Assembly (NCBI GenBank): GCA_037382465.1
Contig: JARRPX010000020.1
Coordinates: 1-64,000, forward strand
DNA length: 64,000 bases
Source of the DNA: Anaerolineales bacterium
GTDB taxonomy: Bacteria; Chloroflexota; Anaerolineae; Anaerolineales; E44-bin32
Reading direction: 5' to 3'
Both the position numbers and the translations under genes were made by a program. Position 1 is the first letter of the stretch. The number at the start of each line of letters is the position of its first letter. Positions 1 to 9,422 of the stretch are shown here, piece after piece. The notes under the pieces are model-generated. The model was not told where the DNA came from and did no database searches. It saw only the letters and a list, made by a program, of their open reading frames with translations.

Positions 1-370
1 GTGCCCATTCTGATCGTTGGGAATCTGCTTGCTTGCTTATAGTCCAATCTTTCGAGACGCTGCTGTACTCCGGAATCGGGCGGAAGTGACTCAGGCTTTC
101 TTTACTGCCTTCAATAAGCAGGTACCGCAGCTTCCACAAGGCGCTGAACTCACGATCGTCGGATTGCCCTCGTTGGATGATTCATACATATTGGACTATA
201 CGGTGAAATCCTGGCTGGATTTACATTACCCGGGAAATGAGATGAGCGTCACCATCGGGGACAGGGTCGCCGGTGTAGAATGTATCGAGTGCATGCAAAT
301 CGAGGTGGTAAATACTGGAGATACCAGCTTTGAACTGTGGGTTGGATTTCCCGTAGACGGGAAGCAGTAG
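1..370 (+). pseudogene. 3' end of a membrane protein gene, interrupted by a 4-bp repeat frameshift
   Basis: The window opens inside a gene. In frame 1 the first bases encode a hydrophobic stretch (VPILIVGNLLAC) that hits TAG at 40-42, while the following coding sequence continues in frame 2 to a TAG at 368-370. Between them lies gctt repeated three times (27-38). With only two copies, frame 1 would run without interruption through LLAYSPIFRDAAV into the downstream sequence. The C-terminal 100 residues look soluble and follow a membrane helix, as at the end of polytopic glycosyltransferase-like proteins, but I cannot assign a family. It may be a true pseudogene, a phase-variable tract or an assembly error. 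Confidence 0.5.
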
Positions 371-445
371 TGAATTTGCGGATGAGACACATCGCAGTGA
401 TGCAAGGATTTCGAGAGATGACGGCACACAATCGTGGAGGTCAGT

Positions 446-1636
446 ATGGACCGCTTTCAAACGAATAAAAAATCCATTCGGGCGTGGGTATTGCGGAGTT
501 TGCTCGTGTTTTCGTTCGCCTCGATGAGCGCTTGTTCGCTCGTTGGGCAGAAGACGACGCAGTGGGATCAACCCCCGGAGATGAGCATCGACACTTCGGC
601 CATCTACATCGCAACGTTGAAGACGGAAAAGGGCGACATCCGTATCGAGCTTTTCGCCGATGAGGCGCCGATGACGGTGAACAACTTCATCTTTCTGGCG
701 GAGCAAGGCTACTACGACGACACCACCTTCCATCGGGTGATCCCCGATTTCATGGCGCAGGGCGGCGATCCCGAAGGAACGGGGATGGGCGGCCCGGGAT
801 ACAGCTTCCCGGATGAGATCAGTTTCAATTTGCGTTTCGACGATGAAGGCTATCTCGCCATGGCGAATTCCGGTCCGGACACCAATGGAAGTCAATTCTT
901 CATCACTTTCGGGCCCACGCCGCATTTAAACGGTTTGCATACGATCTTCGGTAAGGTCGTCGAGGGGATGGACGTGGCGCGAGCATTGACGCCGCGCGAT
1001 CCGATTTCCAATCCGGATTTCGAAGGCGATCGATTGGAAAAAGTCGAGATCGAACGGGTATCGGAGAGCTTGCTGCCCACACCAACGGAAACGGCGATCC
1101 CCATCGTACCGCAGTGGGAAGCGGGGAGACCACTTGCTGCGCTCGATGTCGAAGCTCGCGAAAACCTCTTCACCGGCCCTCCGGAAATGAGAATCGACGT
1201 GAGCAAATCGTACGTTGCATCGATCCAGACCACGCAGGGGGAGATCGTCGTCGAGCTTCATCCGCAGGAAGCGCCGGTGAGCGTCAATAACTTCGTCGTT
1301 CTTGCAGAGTTGGGTTATTGGGATCAATTTCCGATCGCCTACGTCGAGCAGGGATTTCTGGTGATCACGGGCTCGCCGCGCGGCACGCAGGACAGTGACA
1401 TCGGATACACGCTTCCGTTTGAGTCGGGTTTGGAAACCACACCCGGCGCGGTGGGCTTTTTCTTGCGTCAGGATATCCTCGCCGTGAGCGGCAGTCAGTT
1501 CTACATCACCATGGTGGCCATTCCCACCATGAATGAGATGTATCCGGTTTTCGGATACGTCACCGAAGGCCTGGATGTGGTCGAGAGTTTGACCGCTGAA
1601 GACAGGATCGAATCGATAACGATCGTCGAGGGATAG
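446..1636 (+). CDS. Two-domain cyclophilin-type peptidyl-prolyl isomerase lipoprotein
   Basis: Predicted exported folding catalyst of 396 residues. The N-terminus is a lipoprotein signal ending in MSAC with the modified Cys at position 30, so it should be anchored on the outer face of the membrane. The first cyclophilin domain (about 50-215) keeps the family motifs FHRVIPDFMAQGGD and GSQFFITFG, so it should be active. A second cyclophilin-like domain (about 245-396) keeps the framework (EAPVSVNNF, GSQFYITM) but lacks the FHR and QGG residues and is probably inactive. I chose ATG 446 because GGAGG lies five bases upstream; a GTG at 434 is in frame but would put that site inside the gene. It ends 11 bases before gatB, so the two are probably co-transcribed. 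Confidence 0.9.
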   Translation: MDRFQTNKKSIRAWVLRSLLVFSFASMSACSLVGQKTTQWDQPPEMSIDTSAIYIATLKTEKGDIRIELFADEAPMTVNNFIFLAEQGYYDDTTFHRVIPDFMAQGGDPEGTGMGGPGYSFPDEISFNLRFDDEGYLAMANSGPDTNGSQFFITFGPTPHLNGLHTIFGKVVEGMDVARALTPRDPISNPDFEGDRLEKVEIERVSESLLPTPTETAIPIVPQWEAGRPLAALDVEARENLFTGPPEMRIDVSKSYVASIQTTQGEIVVELHPQEAPVSVNNFVVLAELGYWDQFPIAYVEQGFLVITGSPRGTQDSDIGYTLPFESGLETTPGAVGFFLRQDILAVSGSQFYITMVAIPTMNEMYPVFGYVTEGLDVVESLTAEDRIESITIVEG

Positions 1637-1647
1637 AGAGGCGCATC

Positions 1648-3087
1648 ATGCCGGATTACGAAGCGGTCATCGGTCTCGAAACCCATATCCAACTGAACAC
1701 CCAGAGTAAGATTTTTTGTGGGTGCAAGGCGGATTCGTGGGACGACGAGGCGAACACGAATATCTGCCCGGTCTGCACCGGACTGCCCGGCGTGCTGCCG
1801 GTTCTCAATCGTGTCGTCGTCGAAAAGGCCGTGTTGTTGGCTGCAGCCATGCAGGCTGATTCCATACAACCGCTTTCGTATTTCGCACGTAAAAATTATC
1901 TCTACCCGGATTTGCCGAAGGGATATCAGATCAGCCAATACGACGAGCCGCTTGCGCGCGGCGGTTTTCTCGAGCTTCCACTTCCGGACGGCGGCACTCG
2001 GCTGGTGACGATCGAAAAACTGCACATCGAGGAAGACGCCGGAAAGACGGTTTACCAAAACGATCGACGTCTGATCGATTTCAACCGCTGCGGCGTGCCG
2101 CTGGTCGAAATGGTCACGGGACCGAACTTGCGTACGGCGGACGAGGTCGCGCAGTATTTGATCCGTTTGCGGCAGCTGCTGCGCTGGTTGGGCATCTCGG
2201 AGGGCGACATGGAGCGCGGCCAACTGCGCTGCGATGCGAACGTCTCCATTCGCTCGAAAGGCAGCGAGGTTCTCAATCCGAAGACGGAAATCAAGAACGT
2301 CAATTCGATCGAAAATGCCCGCATGGCGGTGGAAACTGAAATTGAACGGCAAATCCGTGAGGTCTCCGCCGGCCGCACGATCGAAACCTGGACGTTACAG
2401 TGGGACGAGGACGGTGGAACGCTGCGTAAAATGCGTTCCAAAGAGAGTGAGGCGGATTACCGTTATTTTCGAGAACCCGATCTGCTGCCCATCGTCCTCG
2501 ACGATGAATGGCGGGCCGAAATCCTGGCCCGCCTTCCGGAACTTCCCCTGGCGCGGCGCGAACGCTTCGTCGAGCAATATAGTCTTCCCTTGTACGACGC
2601 AGAAATTCTCACCGAAGAACGCAGCCTGTCCGAGTATTTTGAGGAGGTGGTTTCGATCGTAGGAGACGACGCAAAGACGGTCTCCAATTGGCTGATCAAC
2701 GACGTACAGCGCATGATCCGGGAGCTTGGTGTCTCTCCTGCCGATTTGAAACTGCGTCCCGCGCACCTGGCCAGGATCATCCAGATGGTTCAGGAGAAGG
2801 CGATCACCACGAACACCGGCAAAGACCTGCTCATGAAAGTCGAGCAAAGCGGGAAATCTCCCGAGCAGCTTGTCGCCGATCTGGGGTTGGCGCAGGTCTC
2901 CGATGAGGACGTTCTGCGTGAGGTGGCCGCAAAGATCATTGCCGGAAATCCGGAGCAGGCAAAGACGTACAGGGACGGGAAAACGACGATCCTGGGTTGG
3001 TTTGTGGGCCAGATCATGCGAGAGACGAAGGGCAAGGCGAACCCACAAAAAGTCCGCTCGATACTCGAAGACCTACTCGCAGAATAA
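1648..3087 (+). CDS. gatB: Asp/Glu-tRNA amidotransferase subunit B
   Basis: Cytoplasmic GatB subunit of the GatCAB complex, which converts Glu-tRNA(Gln) and Asp-tRNA(Asn) to the amidated forms. The 479 residues match the usual length. The start MPDYEAVIGLETHIQLNTQS, the Cys-rich segment after it (CGC, ICPVCTGLPGVLPV) and the YPDLPKGYQISQYDEP motif are GatB signatures. The C-terminal part (about 330-479) is the helical GatB/YqeY tRNA-binding domain, ending in the conserved GKANPQKV region. gatA and gatC are not in this window. The gene closely follows the cyclophilin lipoprotein gene and is followed by an acetyltransferase. Confidence 0.98.
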   Translation: MPDYEAVIGLETHIQLNTQSKIFCGCKADSWDDEANTNICPVCTGLPGVLPVLNRVVVEKAVLLAAAMQADSIQPLSYFARKNYLYPDLPKGYQISQYDEPLARGGFLELPLPDGGTRLVTIEKLHIEEDAGKTVYQNDRRLIDFNRCGVPLVEMVTGPNLRTADEVAQYLIRLRQLLRWLGISEGDMERGQLRCDANVSIRSKGSEVLNPKTEIKNVNSIENARMAVETEIERQIREVSAGRTIETWTLQWDEDGGTLRKMRSKESEADYRYFREPDLLPIVLDDEWRAEILARLPELPLARRERFVEQYSLPLYDAEILTEERSLSEYFEEVVSIVGDDAKTVSNWLINDVQRMIRELGVSPADLKLRPAHLARIIQMVQEKAITTNTGKDLLMKVEQSGKSPEQLVADLGLAQVSDEDVLREVAAKIIAGNPEQAKTYRDGKTTILGWFVGQIMRETKGKANPQKVRSILEDLLAE

Positions 3088-3128
3088 GACACCTTTTTTT
3101 CATCGCTCGCGATTTTTGTCGGTTCCTT

Positions 3129-3590
3129 ATGAAAACGATCCGGCCCGCCAATGCAACTGACTCTTCCGAGATCAAGCGCCTCGTGCGCAGCGAACGACTC
3201 AATCCGTTGGGGTTGAACTGGAGGCGTTTCTTGATCGCCGAAGATCGCGGCGGCGGCTTACTGGGCTGTGTGCAGGTGAAGAAGCACGGTGGTGAAGCGA
3301 TGGAACTGTCCTCTCTCGTGGTGACTCCTGTCTGGAGAGGGCGCGGGGTGGCCGGTGCGTTGATCGAATATGTCCAGCAGCGCTCGAATTCACCCTTGTG
3401 GTTGACCTGCCGGTCAGGCTTGATCCCCTTTTATTCCCGCTTCGGATTCCGGGAAATCCGGGACCCCGCTCAGATGCCTCGGTATTTCAAACTGACTCGA
3501 ATCTTCGGAAAGCTGCTGCACTTCGTGGGGACCATCGGGGGCTACCTCGCCGTCATGCGCTGGGATCTTCCTGCCGAATCGAGGCCTTGA
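3129..3590 (+). CDS. GNAT-family N-acetyltransferase
   Basis: Small acetyl-CoA-dependent acetyltransferase of 153 residues with unknown acceptor. The acetyl-CoA-binding motif A is visible as LSSLVVTPVWRGRGVAGALI (V-x-x-x-x-R-G-x-G-x-A/G), followed by the beta-5 segment ending in FYSRFGFREI, which is typical of the fold. The reading frame is open further upstream into gatB, but the conserved GNAT start IRPANATDSSEIKRLV begins at ATG 3129, so that start is preferred. Forty bases separate it from gatB. An AT-richer region without genes follows. Confidence 0.85.
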   Translation: MKTIRPANATDSSEIKRLVRSERLNPLGLNWRRFLIAEDRGGGLLGCVQVKKHGGEAMELSSLVVTPVWRGRGVAGALIEYVQQRSNSPLWLTCRSGLIPFYSRFGFREIRDPAQMPRYFKLTRIFGKLLHFVGTIGGYLAVMRWDLPAESRP

Positions 3591-4061
3591 TTAGGTTTGC
3601 TTTAATATAAGCGAACCCCACCTCGAATATGTTTCCTCCATAATCTTGCTGGTCTTGTTGCTTAACAATTGCTGTTTGTGAAAAATTTACCCCCGTCATT
3701 TCTCCACAAACGAAGATAGAGTTGCAGCATAATATTGCCGATTGTGGATTTTCGCAATATCTCATTGTAATTTGCGAAAACATAACATACTTGGGAGGGG
3801 CTGGGTGCTTGATACACGTGGACAATGTTTTTCCCCTTCAGGCAGAATTTAAAGGACTTAGTAACACTGACTCAATACGATAAAGGTAAACACAAGAACC
3901 TGGTTGAAGTACCACAGTGGGCATGAAACACCCGTGATATTGGAGTGATCTGCCATGTTGTAAAATAATGGCACGAGCTCTCAGAAGACAATCGAATTGC
4001 TTCGTGTTTTGGCCGGATCGGGAGATTCGCGAATATATGACTGACGCCTCTTGGTACCAGG
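3591..4061. other. Intergenic region with no recognised gene
   Basis: About 470 bases, noticeably AT-richer than the flanks. Short open frames on both strands have no protein-like composition and no ribosome-binding site. It should hold the promoter of the permease-peptidase gene. A weak candidate is TTGGAG near 3941 with TAAAAT near 3961, but the spacing is only about 15 bases, so I do not call it as a promoter. Confidence 0.4.
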
Positions 4062-7000
4062 ATGAATTTGAGATTTGCATCTCGTAGCATTTTTCTGCGT
4101 AGGCAAGAAACAGTGTTGGTTTTTACCAGCACTGTCCTTCTAACTATAGCCTTCACGATATTCCTCACCATTTCTTCAGAGACCTCCGTAATCGCCGACC
4201 GATCGCTGGATCAATACTGGCGTACCACCTATGATCTTTTGGTGCGATCGCCGGGTGCAGTGTCGGACATCGAACGCGAGTTTGGATTGGTCGAGATGAA
4301 TCATCTGGCCGGAACATCGGGTGGCATTACTGTTGCGCAGTACGGATTGATCAAAGGCATTGATGGCGTAGATGTGGCCGCGCCGATCGCGATGCTCGGT
4401 TATGTGAATCGTAATGCACCTTTCATTGGTATCTTCGACCCTCTGCCTGCCGGTGTCTATCGCGTTGCTGTTTCCGCGGCGATATGGGATGGAAGCAGAT
4501 CCATAGACGCCACGATCCAAGAACCCTATTATGCATTCTATTACCAGGGCAACGAGCAAATACCTTTTTCCGATGAAGAACTTAATCGAGAATTCCGTGA
4601 GGAATTGATCCGCTTACAACTGGTGCCGGTAGGCACCTCAGATATTTGGGGCTTTATGATACGTACGCCTTCCTTCGAAGATCAGGCGTTGTTGGCGGCA
4701 GTGGATCCGGAAGAAGAAGCCAAACTCATCAACCTCGACCAGATGGTGATTTCGGATGATTACTTGTCCGTTGAGACGTCGCTGACCCACGATCGCAGGG
4801 GGTATCCGCTCATTCCGATTCTGGTGAACATACACGATTACGTGAGTGAGACGATCGCCATTCGGATCGAACGCGTGGACGTTTTTAATGAAAATCTCCC
4901 ACCAGTAGATAGTCTCAAGAATATCTCTGGGCCAGACGAAATCGCTGAAGCGCCGCGCCGGGTTGTATGGGAAGAGACTGTACCGGTAAAACGGGAGTGG
5001 ACGAACGTGGCACCACTCATGGAAATTGCGAATGGTCAGATAGAAAGTGGCTCTTCGACAACCTCTGAATTCGCGGGCTATATTTACGCACCGGCGCCGG
5101 TCCAATACGAAGAGATGAAAGCTATTCCCGAATCTCTCGAAGGGAATGGCCTGGTGTTGGAGGCATTGCCGATTGGTTCGACCTCCACCGAGGAGCATTT
5201 TGAACGAGAGGAACTATGGGCGCCCGACTATCAGGAGCTTCTGCAAAGCATAAGTTGGAAACGATCTCCCGAACTGGTCTTCAGGAAGCTCGAGCCCCGG
5301 CAGAAGGTCCTTTTCGACGTGTTTATCCGTGGCGTGTATGATGTGGATCCGCTGATTGCGTTGTCCGGCGCTTCACCCAACGAAGTGCCGCTTGAAACGT
5401 ACTACCCACCACTGGTCACTCTTGTCTATGATGAAAATGGTGAACCTTACCAGGCTCCAGCCACCCTAAGACCAACACTCAACACCGCAGGCTACCTGGT
5501 CGCTCCGCCGGACATGCTCATATCGCTCGAAACCGCACAGGATTTGATCGATGAATGGTGCGTGGACTGGAAAACAGTTGAGGGAACGCCATATCCAATC
5601 ATTGAACCCATTGAATGTCCATCTGTGAGGGACGACATCATTTCGGCCGTTCGGGTCCGCGTCGGGGACATCGCTGAACTTACCCCGCTGGCTCAAAGCC
5701 GGATCGAGCAGGTTGCGCAAGAAATCGTTGAACTGACGGGTTTACACGTGGATATCATGGTGGGCTCCTCACCTCAACCCGTGTTGGTTCACATCCCGGG
5801 CTATGAAGATGTGCCCGGTTTGGGGTACGTCGAAGAGATGTGGGTCAAAAAGGGGGTGAACACGCTGATCCATACGGGGATCGATCGCGGAGAAGAACTG
5901 CTTTTCGGCGTGTTTCTTCTGGCTTTTCTCCTCTACCTGTTCAACGCCATGTTCGTTTCGATCATAGGCAGGCTTCCCGAATTCGGAGTCATGCTAGCCA
6001 TAGGCTGGCGTAAGCGCACGTTGATCGGATCTGTCATGGGCGAGGCGCTTTTACTGGGGTTGAGCAGTGGTGTTTTGGGCGCGGCGTGTGTCCTGGGGAT
6101 CGTGCAGGTTTTCGATTTGTCGGTGCCCAGGGAATATATCGCATTGCTGATCCCGTTAGGAGCAGGCGCTTTTTTGCTCGGCGCTTTGCTTCCGGCCTTG
6201 CGGGCGGTGCGGTCTTTTCCGGTGCCTGTCATCCGGTCCGGGGAGATCGCGGTGATTGGCCGCGGTTCGGTGAGTTCCAATTTGCTTCGATACATCCTGC
6301 GCGGGATGTTGCGGAAACCGCTTCGATTAGTGGCTACGTCGATTGGGCTGATTCTGGCAGCGGCATCGACGGTTTTCCTGGTTATGGTGTTGTCTGAGTT
6401 GAACGGCAGTCTGTGCGGCACTTTGCTGGGGGAATGGATCTGCACACAGATACGACCCTACCACATCACCCTGGCAATCGTATCCTTCCTATCCGCGATT
6501 TTGGCGATTGGCAAGATGATGGCCACGAATGTCATGGAGCGACGGCGTGAGATCGGACTGTTGGGGGCGCTGGGTTGGCGGCAGGGGACCATTTCGCGAA
6601 TGATCACCGGTGAAAGTGCGTTGATCGGTCTATTCGGCGGGATCCTTGGTACAGTCTTGTCCGTTCTGATCTATCGAATGATTTTCCCGCCGCAATCGAT
6701 CGATGTCTTTACCTGGATGCTGGTGTTCGGTCTGGGCGTGGTGCTCCCAACATTGTCGGCGGCGATGGTCACCAGATTCATGGCGCGCAGAACCATACGA
6801 GTATTCCCCGGGACGGCACTAAGGGGGGCGGGGCGAGGCAGCCTCATAAAGAATCGCCGTCGCGCTTTCGGATGGATTGGTCTCGCAGCGCTGGTTTCCG
6901 TGGTCCTTTTGATTATTTCGTCCCTGGTGTATGCGGACCTGCACGAGGCAGATCGCGCTTCGGTATCGACCCATCTCACATCCATCCCCGCCAGCGCAGT

Positions 7001-8381
7001 GCAGAACACACCTACGCCGATCTATACACCCGCTCCGACCCCCACAGCGGTATCGACGGAGGATTTGAACCGCTACCATATCGACCTAAACGTCGATGTC
7101 GAAGGAAGGAAGATTGAGGGGCATGAAAGAATCGAGTTCACAAATCGAACGGGTGGTGTTTTAAACGCGCTGGCCCTGCGTCTTTATCCGAATTATCCTC
7201 GCCTTACGTCTGAAGGTGAGGAACAGGTGGACCATCTCCGCGTGACGAAGCTCACCATCGACGGGGATACGCTGTCCGACTGGTCGCTCACGGCATTCAA
7301 CACGGCTGTGATTGTGAATCTCGACGATGCCCTGCAGCCAGGTGAGCGCACGACGCTGGATATCTCCTTCGAATTGGAAGTACGTGAAGCGGCCGACGCC
7401 CAGGTAGATGCATGGATTCTTCATTCGTTCTATCCCATGCTGGCGGTTTATGATGAGACAGGTTGGCGTCTGGATGTATGCTCGTATTGCACGGATTTTG
7501 TCTACAGCGAGAGTGCGCTGTACGAGTTCAGCGTAACTGCTCCGAGAGATTGGATCATCGCGGCGACGGGTGAGGAAGTGAACGCCAGCGATAACGATGG
7601 TTGGTCCACGACACATACTTACAACGCAGACGTGGTACGAGATCTTGCGCTGGCAATGAGTCCCTCCTTCCAGGTAAATCGCAGGCAATTCGATGATGTG
7701 AATGTATCCTTGTATGCGCTGACGGATCATTCACAAAACGCCATAATTCTTGATACCGCCGTCGAATCATTAAGCTTCTACGGCGACCTTTTCGGAACCT
7801 ATCCATACGAGAGCCTGGATTTGGTCGTTATGCCGGGCCCGGGAGCTGCCGGGGTGGAATACCCGGGTTTAATCTACCTGTTTTCTTCACAGGAAAGTGA
7901 TCGATTGCCAATACTGACGGCACATGAGGTGTCCCACCAGTGGTGGTACAGCGCTGTCGGCAACGACGTGTTTCTGGAGCCATGGCTAGACGAGGCGCTT
8001 GCCCAATATTCTGCCCTGGTTTTCATGGAAGAAGTCGAGGGCGAAGAAGTCATGCAGCGCTATCTTCGCGATTATGAGGAAGATATCGACCGGCTTGAGG
8101 TTCTGCATGGGACAAGCTTTCCTGTCGGAAGCTCGGTGTGGGAATTTGCACCAAACGGGGAAAATTATTATGAGGTTATTTATTACAAAGGGCCAATGTT
8201 CCTGCATGCGCTGCGGCTCGAGATCGGGGATGAGGCATTCTTCAGCGGCATGCGCACGTATTTCACGCAGTACAAATATGGCATAGCAACCGGGGCGGGT
8301 TTCATCGAAGCCATGCAACGGGCATCCGGCAGGAATTTGCGTGATTTTATGGAAGAATGGCTTGGGCCGATTGGAAGCTGA
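4062..8381 (+). CDS. FtsX-like ABC transporter permease fused to an M1-family metallopeptidase
   Basis: A single 1439-residue frame joins two proteins. Residues 1-980 form a MacB/FtsX-type permease: one N-terminal membrane helix (about 17-39), a large extracytoplasmic domain (about 40-608), then two FtsX membrane blocks (about 610-730 and 750-910), each with the VMERRREIGLLGALGWR-like loop or its equivalent. After another helix (about 937-960) and a Thr/Pro linker comes an M1 peptidase domain (about 1003-1439). It has the zinc motif HEVSHQWW (1288-1295), the third ligand Glu1311 exactly 18 residues after the second His, and GVEYPG (Glu1266) in the position of the aminopeptidase GxMEN motif. 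The peptidase should lie outside the cell membrane. The ATPase gene follows 65 bases downstream. Confidence 0.88.
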   Translation: MNLRFASRSIFLRRQETVLVFTSTVLLTIAFTIFLTISSETSVIADRSLDQYWRTTYDLLVRSPGAVSDIEREFGLVEMNHLAGTSGGITVAQYGLIKGIDGVDVAAPIAMLGYVNRNAPFIGIFDPLPAGVYRVAVSAAIWDGSRSIDATIQEPYYAFYYQGNEQIPFSDEELNREFREELIRLQLVPVGTSDIWGFMIRTPSFEDQALLAAVDPEEEAKLINLDQMVISDDYLSVETSLTHDRRGYPLIPILVNIHDYVSETIAIRIERVDVFNENLPPVDSLKNISGPDEIAEAPRRVVWEETVPVKREWTNVAPLMEIANGQIESGSSTTSEFAGYIYAPAPVQYEEMKAIPESLEGNGLVLEALPIGSTSTEEHFEREELWAPDYQELLQSISWKRSPELVFRKLEPRQKVLFDVFIRGVYDVDPLIALSGASPNEVPLETYYPPLVTLVYDENGEPYQAPATLRPTLNTAGYLVAPPDMLISLETAQDLIDEWCVDWKTVEGTPYPIIEPIECPSVRDDIISAVRVRVGDIAELTPLAQSRIEQVAQEIVELTGLHVDIMVGSSPQPVLVHIPGYEDVPGLGYVEEMWVKKGVNTLIHTGIDRGEELLFGVFLLAFLLYLFNAMFVSIIGRLPEFGVMLAIGWRKRTLIGSVMGEALLLGLSSGVLGAACVLGIVQVFDLSVPREYIALLIPLGAGAFLLGALLPALRAVRSFPVPVIRSGEIAVIGRGSVSSNLLRYILRGMLRKPLRLVATSIGLILAAASTVFLVMVLSELNGSLCGTLLGEWICTQIRPYHITLAIVSFLSAILAIGKMMATNVMERRREIGLLGALGWRQGTISRMITGESALIGLFGGILGTVLSVLIYRMIFPPQSIDVFTWMLVFGLGVVLPTLSAAMVTRFMARRTIRVFPGTALRGAGRGSLIKNRRRAFGWIGLAALVSVVLLIISSLVYADLHEADRASVSTHLTSIPASAVQNTPTPIYTPAPTPTAVSTEDLNRYHIDLNVDVEGRKIEGHERIEFTNRTGGVLNALALRLYPNYPRLTSEGEEQVDHLRVTKLTIDGDTLSDWSLTAFNTAVIVNLDDALQPGERTTLDISFELEVREAADAQVDAWILHSFYPMLAVYDETGWRLDVCSYCTDFVYSESALYEFSVTAPRDWIIAATGEEVNASDNDGWSTTHTYNADVVRDLALAMSPSFQVNRRQFDDVNVSLYALTDHSQNAIILDTAVESLSFYGDLFGTYPYESLDLVVMPGPGAAGVEYPGLIYLFSSQESDRLPILTAHEVSHQWWYSAVGNDVFLEPWLDEALAQYSALVFMEEVEGEEVMQRYLRDYEEDIDRLEVLHGTSFPVGSSVWEFAPNGENYYEVIYYKGPMFLHALRLEIGDEAFFSGMRTYFTQYKYGIATGAGFIEAMQRASGRNLRDFMEEWLGPIGS

Positions 8382-8446
8382 TCTTGCGGGAGATGATCGC
8401 TCGAGATCCGTAAGCGTACTGTGATCGAACGAAAGAAGCGGGCCAA

Positions 8447-9142
8447 ATGACAGGAGAAAATACCATAATCGTCGAGACCGAGGGATTGAGTAAGGCGTAT
8501 GCCAATGGACCGGAGGTATTGGCGCTCGATGACATCAATATGTCTGCGCATAAAGGTGAGTTTGTATCCATAACCGGTCACTCGGGCAGCGGAAAGACCA
8601 CGTTGCTCAATCTCCTGGGTGCGCTCGATCGACCATCGCGAGGCAGGGTTGAGATCGACGGGATAGACCTCAGCACCATGAGTGGGGATGCTCTGGCCGA
8701 TTTCAGACGAAGGACGATAGGCTTCATCTTCCAGTTATTCAACCTGGTACCTTTCATGACGGCGCTTGAAAACGTGATGCTGCCGTTGATACCCTATCAA
8801 CGAGAAATCGATTTCCATCTCGAAACCCGCGCACGGGCGTTACTCAAAGCGGTTGGCATCTCTGAGCGCGCGCAGCACTTGCCGGGTCAGATGAGTGGAG
8901 GGGAGCAACAGCGGGTTGCGATAGCTCGAGCGCTGATCAACAGGCCAAAATTAATTCTGGCGGATGAACCAACGGGTAATGTGGACAGCAAAACCGGAGC
9001 CGAGATCATGGACCTGCTGCAGCGCCTGCAGCAGGAGCATGATGTTTGCATCCTGTTGGCGACACACAATGATGCGCTGGCGGAAATGGCGGAGAGAGTC
9101 ATCGCCTTACACGATGGTCGAATGATGGAGAGCAGCTTGTAG
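8447..9142 (+). CDS. ABC transporter ATP-binding protein, LolD/MacB type
   Basis: ATPase of 231 residues that should power the permease-peptidase encoded just upstream. The Walker A motif is GHSGSGKTT, the signature MSGGEQQRVAIARAL and Walker B LILADEPTGNVDS, which together are typical of the LolD/FtsE/MacB branch. This branch acts as mechanotransmission machines rather than substrate pores. The gap of 65 bases and the same strand suggest one transcript. ATG 8447 begins MTGENTIIVETEGLSKAY, which fits the usual start just before the first beta strand. Confidence 0.95.
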   Translation: MTGENTIIVETEGLSKAYANGPEVLALDDINMSAHKGEFVSITGHSGSGKTTLLNLLGALDRPSRGRVEIDGIDLSTMSGDALADFRRRTIGFIFQLFNLVPFMTALENVMLPLIPYQREIDFHLETRARALLKAVGISERAQHLPGQMSGGEQQRVAIARALINRPKLILADEPTGNVDSKTGAEIMDLLQRLQQEHDVCILLATHNDALAEMAERVIALHDGRMMESSL

Positions 9143-9318
9143 CTGGACTGTGCGTTCACCCATAACCTTGCCGCTTGTGCAATCTGGCGGTATATCCCTT
9201 CCTTCTGTGTATAGGGAAAAATTATCCAAGAAGAGAGGAAAAAGCAGCGGAATTTCTTCCATAATCAGTAAATTCATAATGACCATCTTATTACAGTGTG
9301 TGAATTTCCTGCATATCG

Positions 9319-9356
9319 TTGCCGAAGCGGGCATATTATTTTTCCGGCATCGGCAA
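9319..9356. repeat. Imperfect inverted repeat in a convergent intergenic region
   Basis: TTGCCGA at 9319-9325 pairs with TCGGCAA at 9350-9356, and the stem continues inward with two mismatches. It sits between the ends of two convergent genes (9142 and 9423). No clear U-run follows on either strand, so it may be a weak transcription end or simply a structured spacer. The rest of this 280-base gap shows nothing else. Confidence 0.35.
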
Positions 9357-9422
9357 TATCAAGTTGAGTGGGATCCGGCATTCGGGATTCGAATTGTATT
9401 TTTAGAGTCGTAATCAGTTAGG

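Noticed and set aside
3553-3825. A 90-codon minus-strand frame after the GNAT gene
   Set aside because: It overlaps the end of the acetyltransferase gene, lacks a ribosome-binding site and has no family-like motifs.
9150-9413. An 87-codon plus-strand frame after the ATPase gene
   Set aside because: No ribosome-binding site and no conserved-looking pattern; the region is better described as intergenic.
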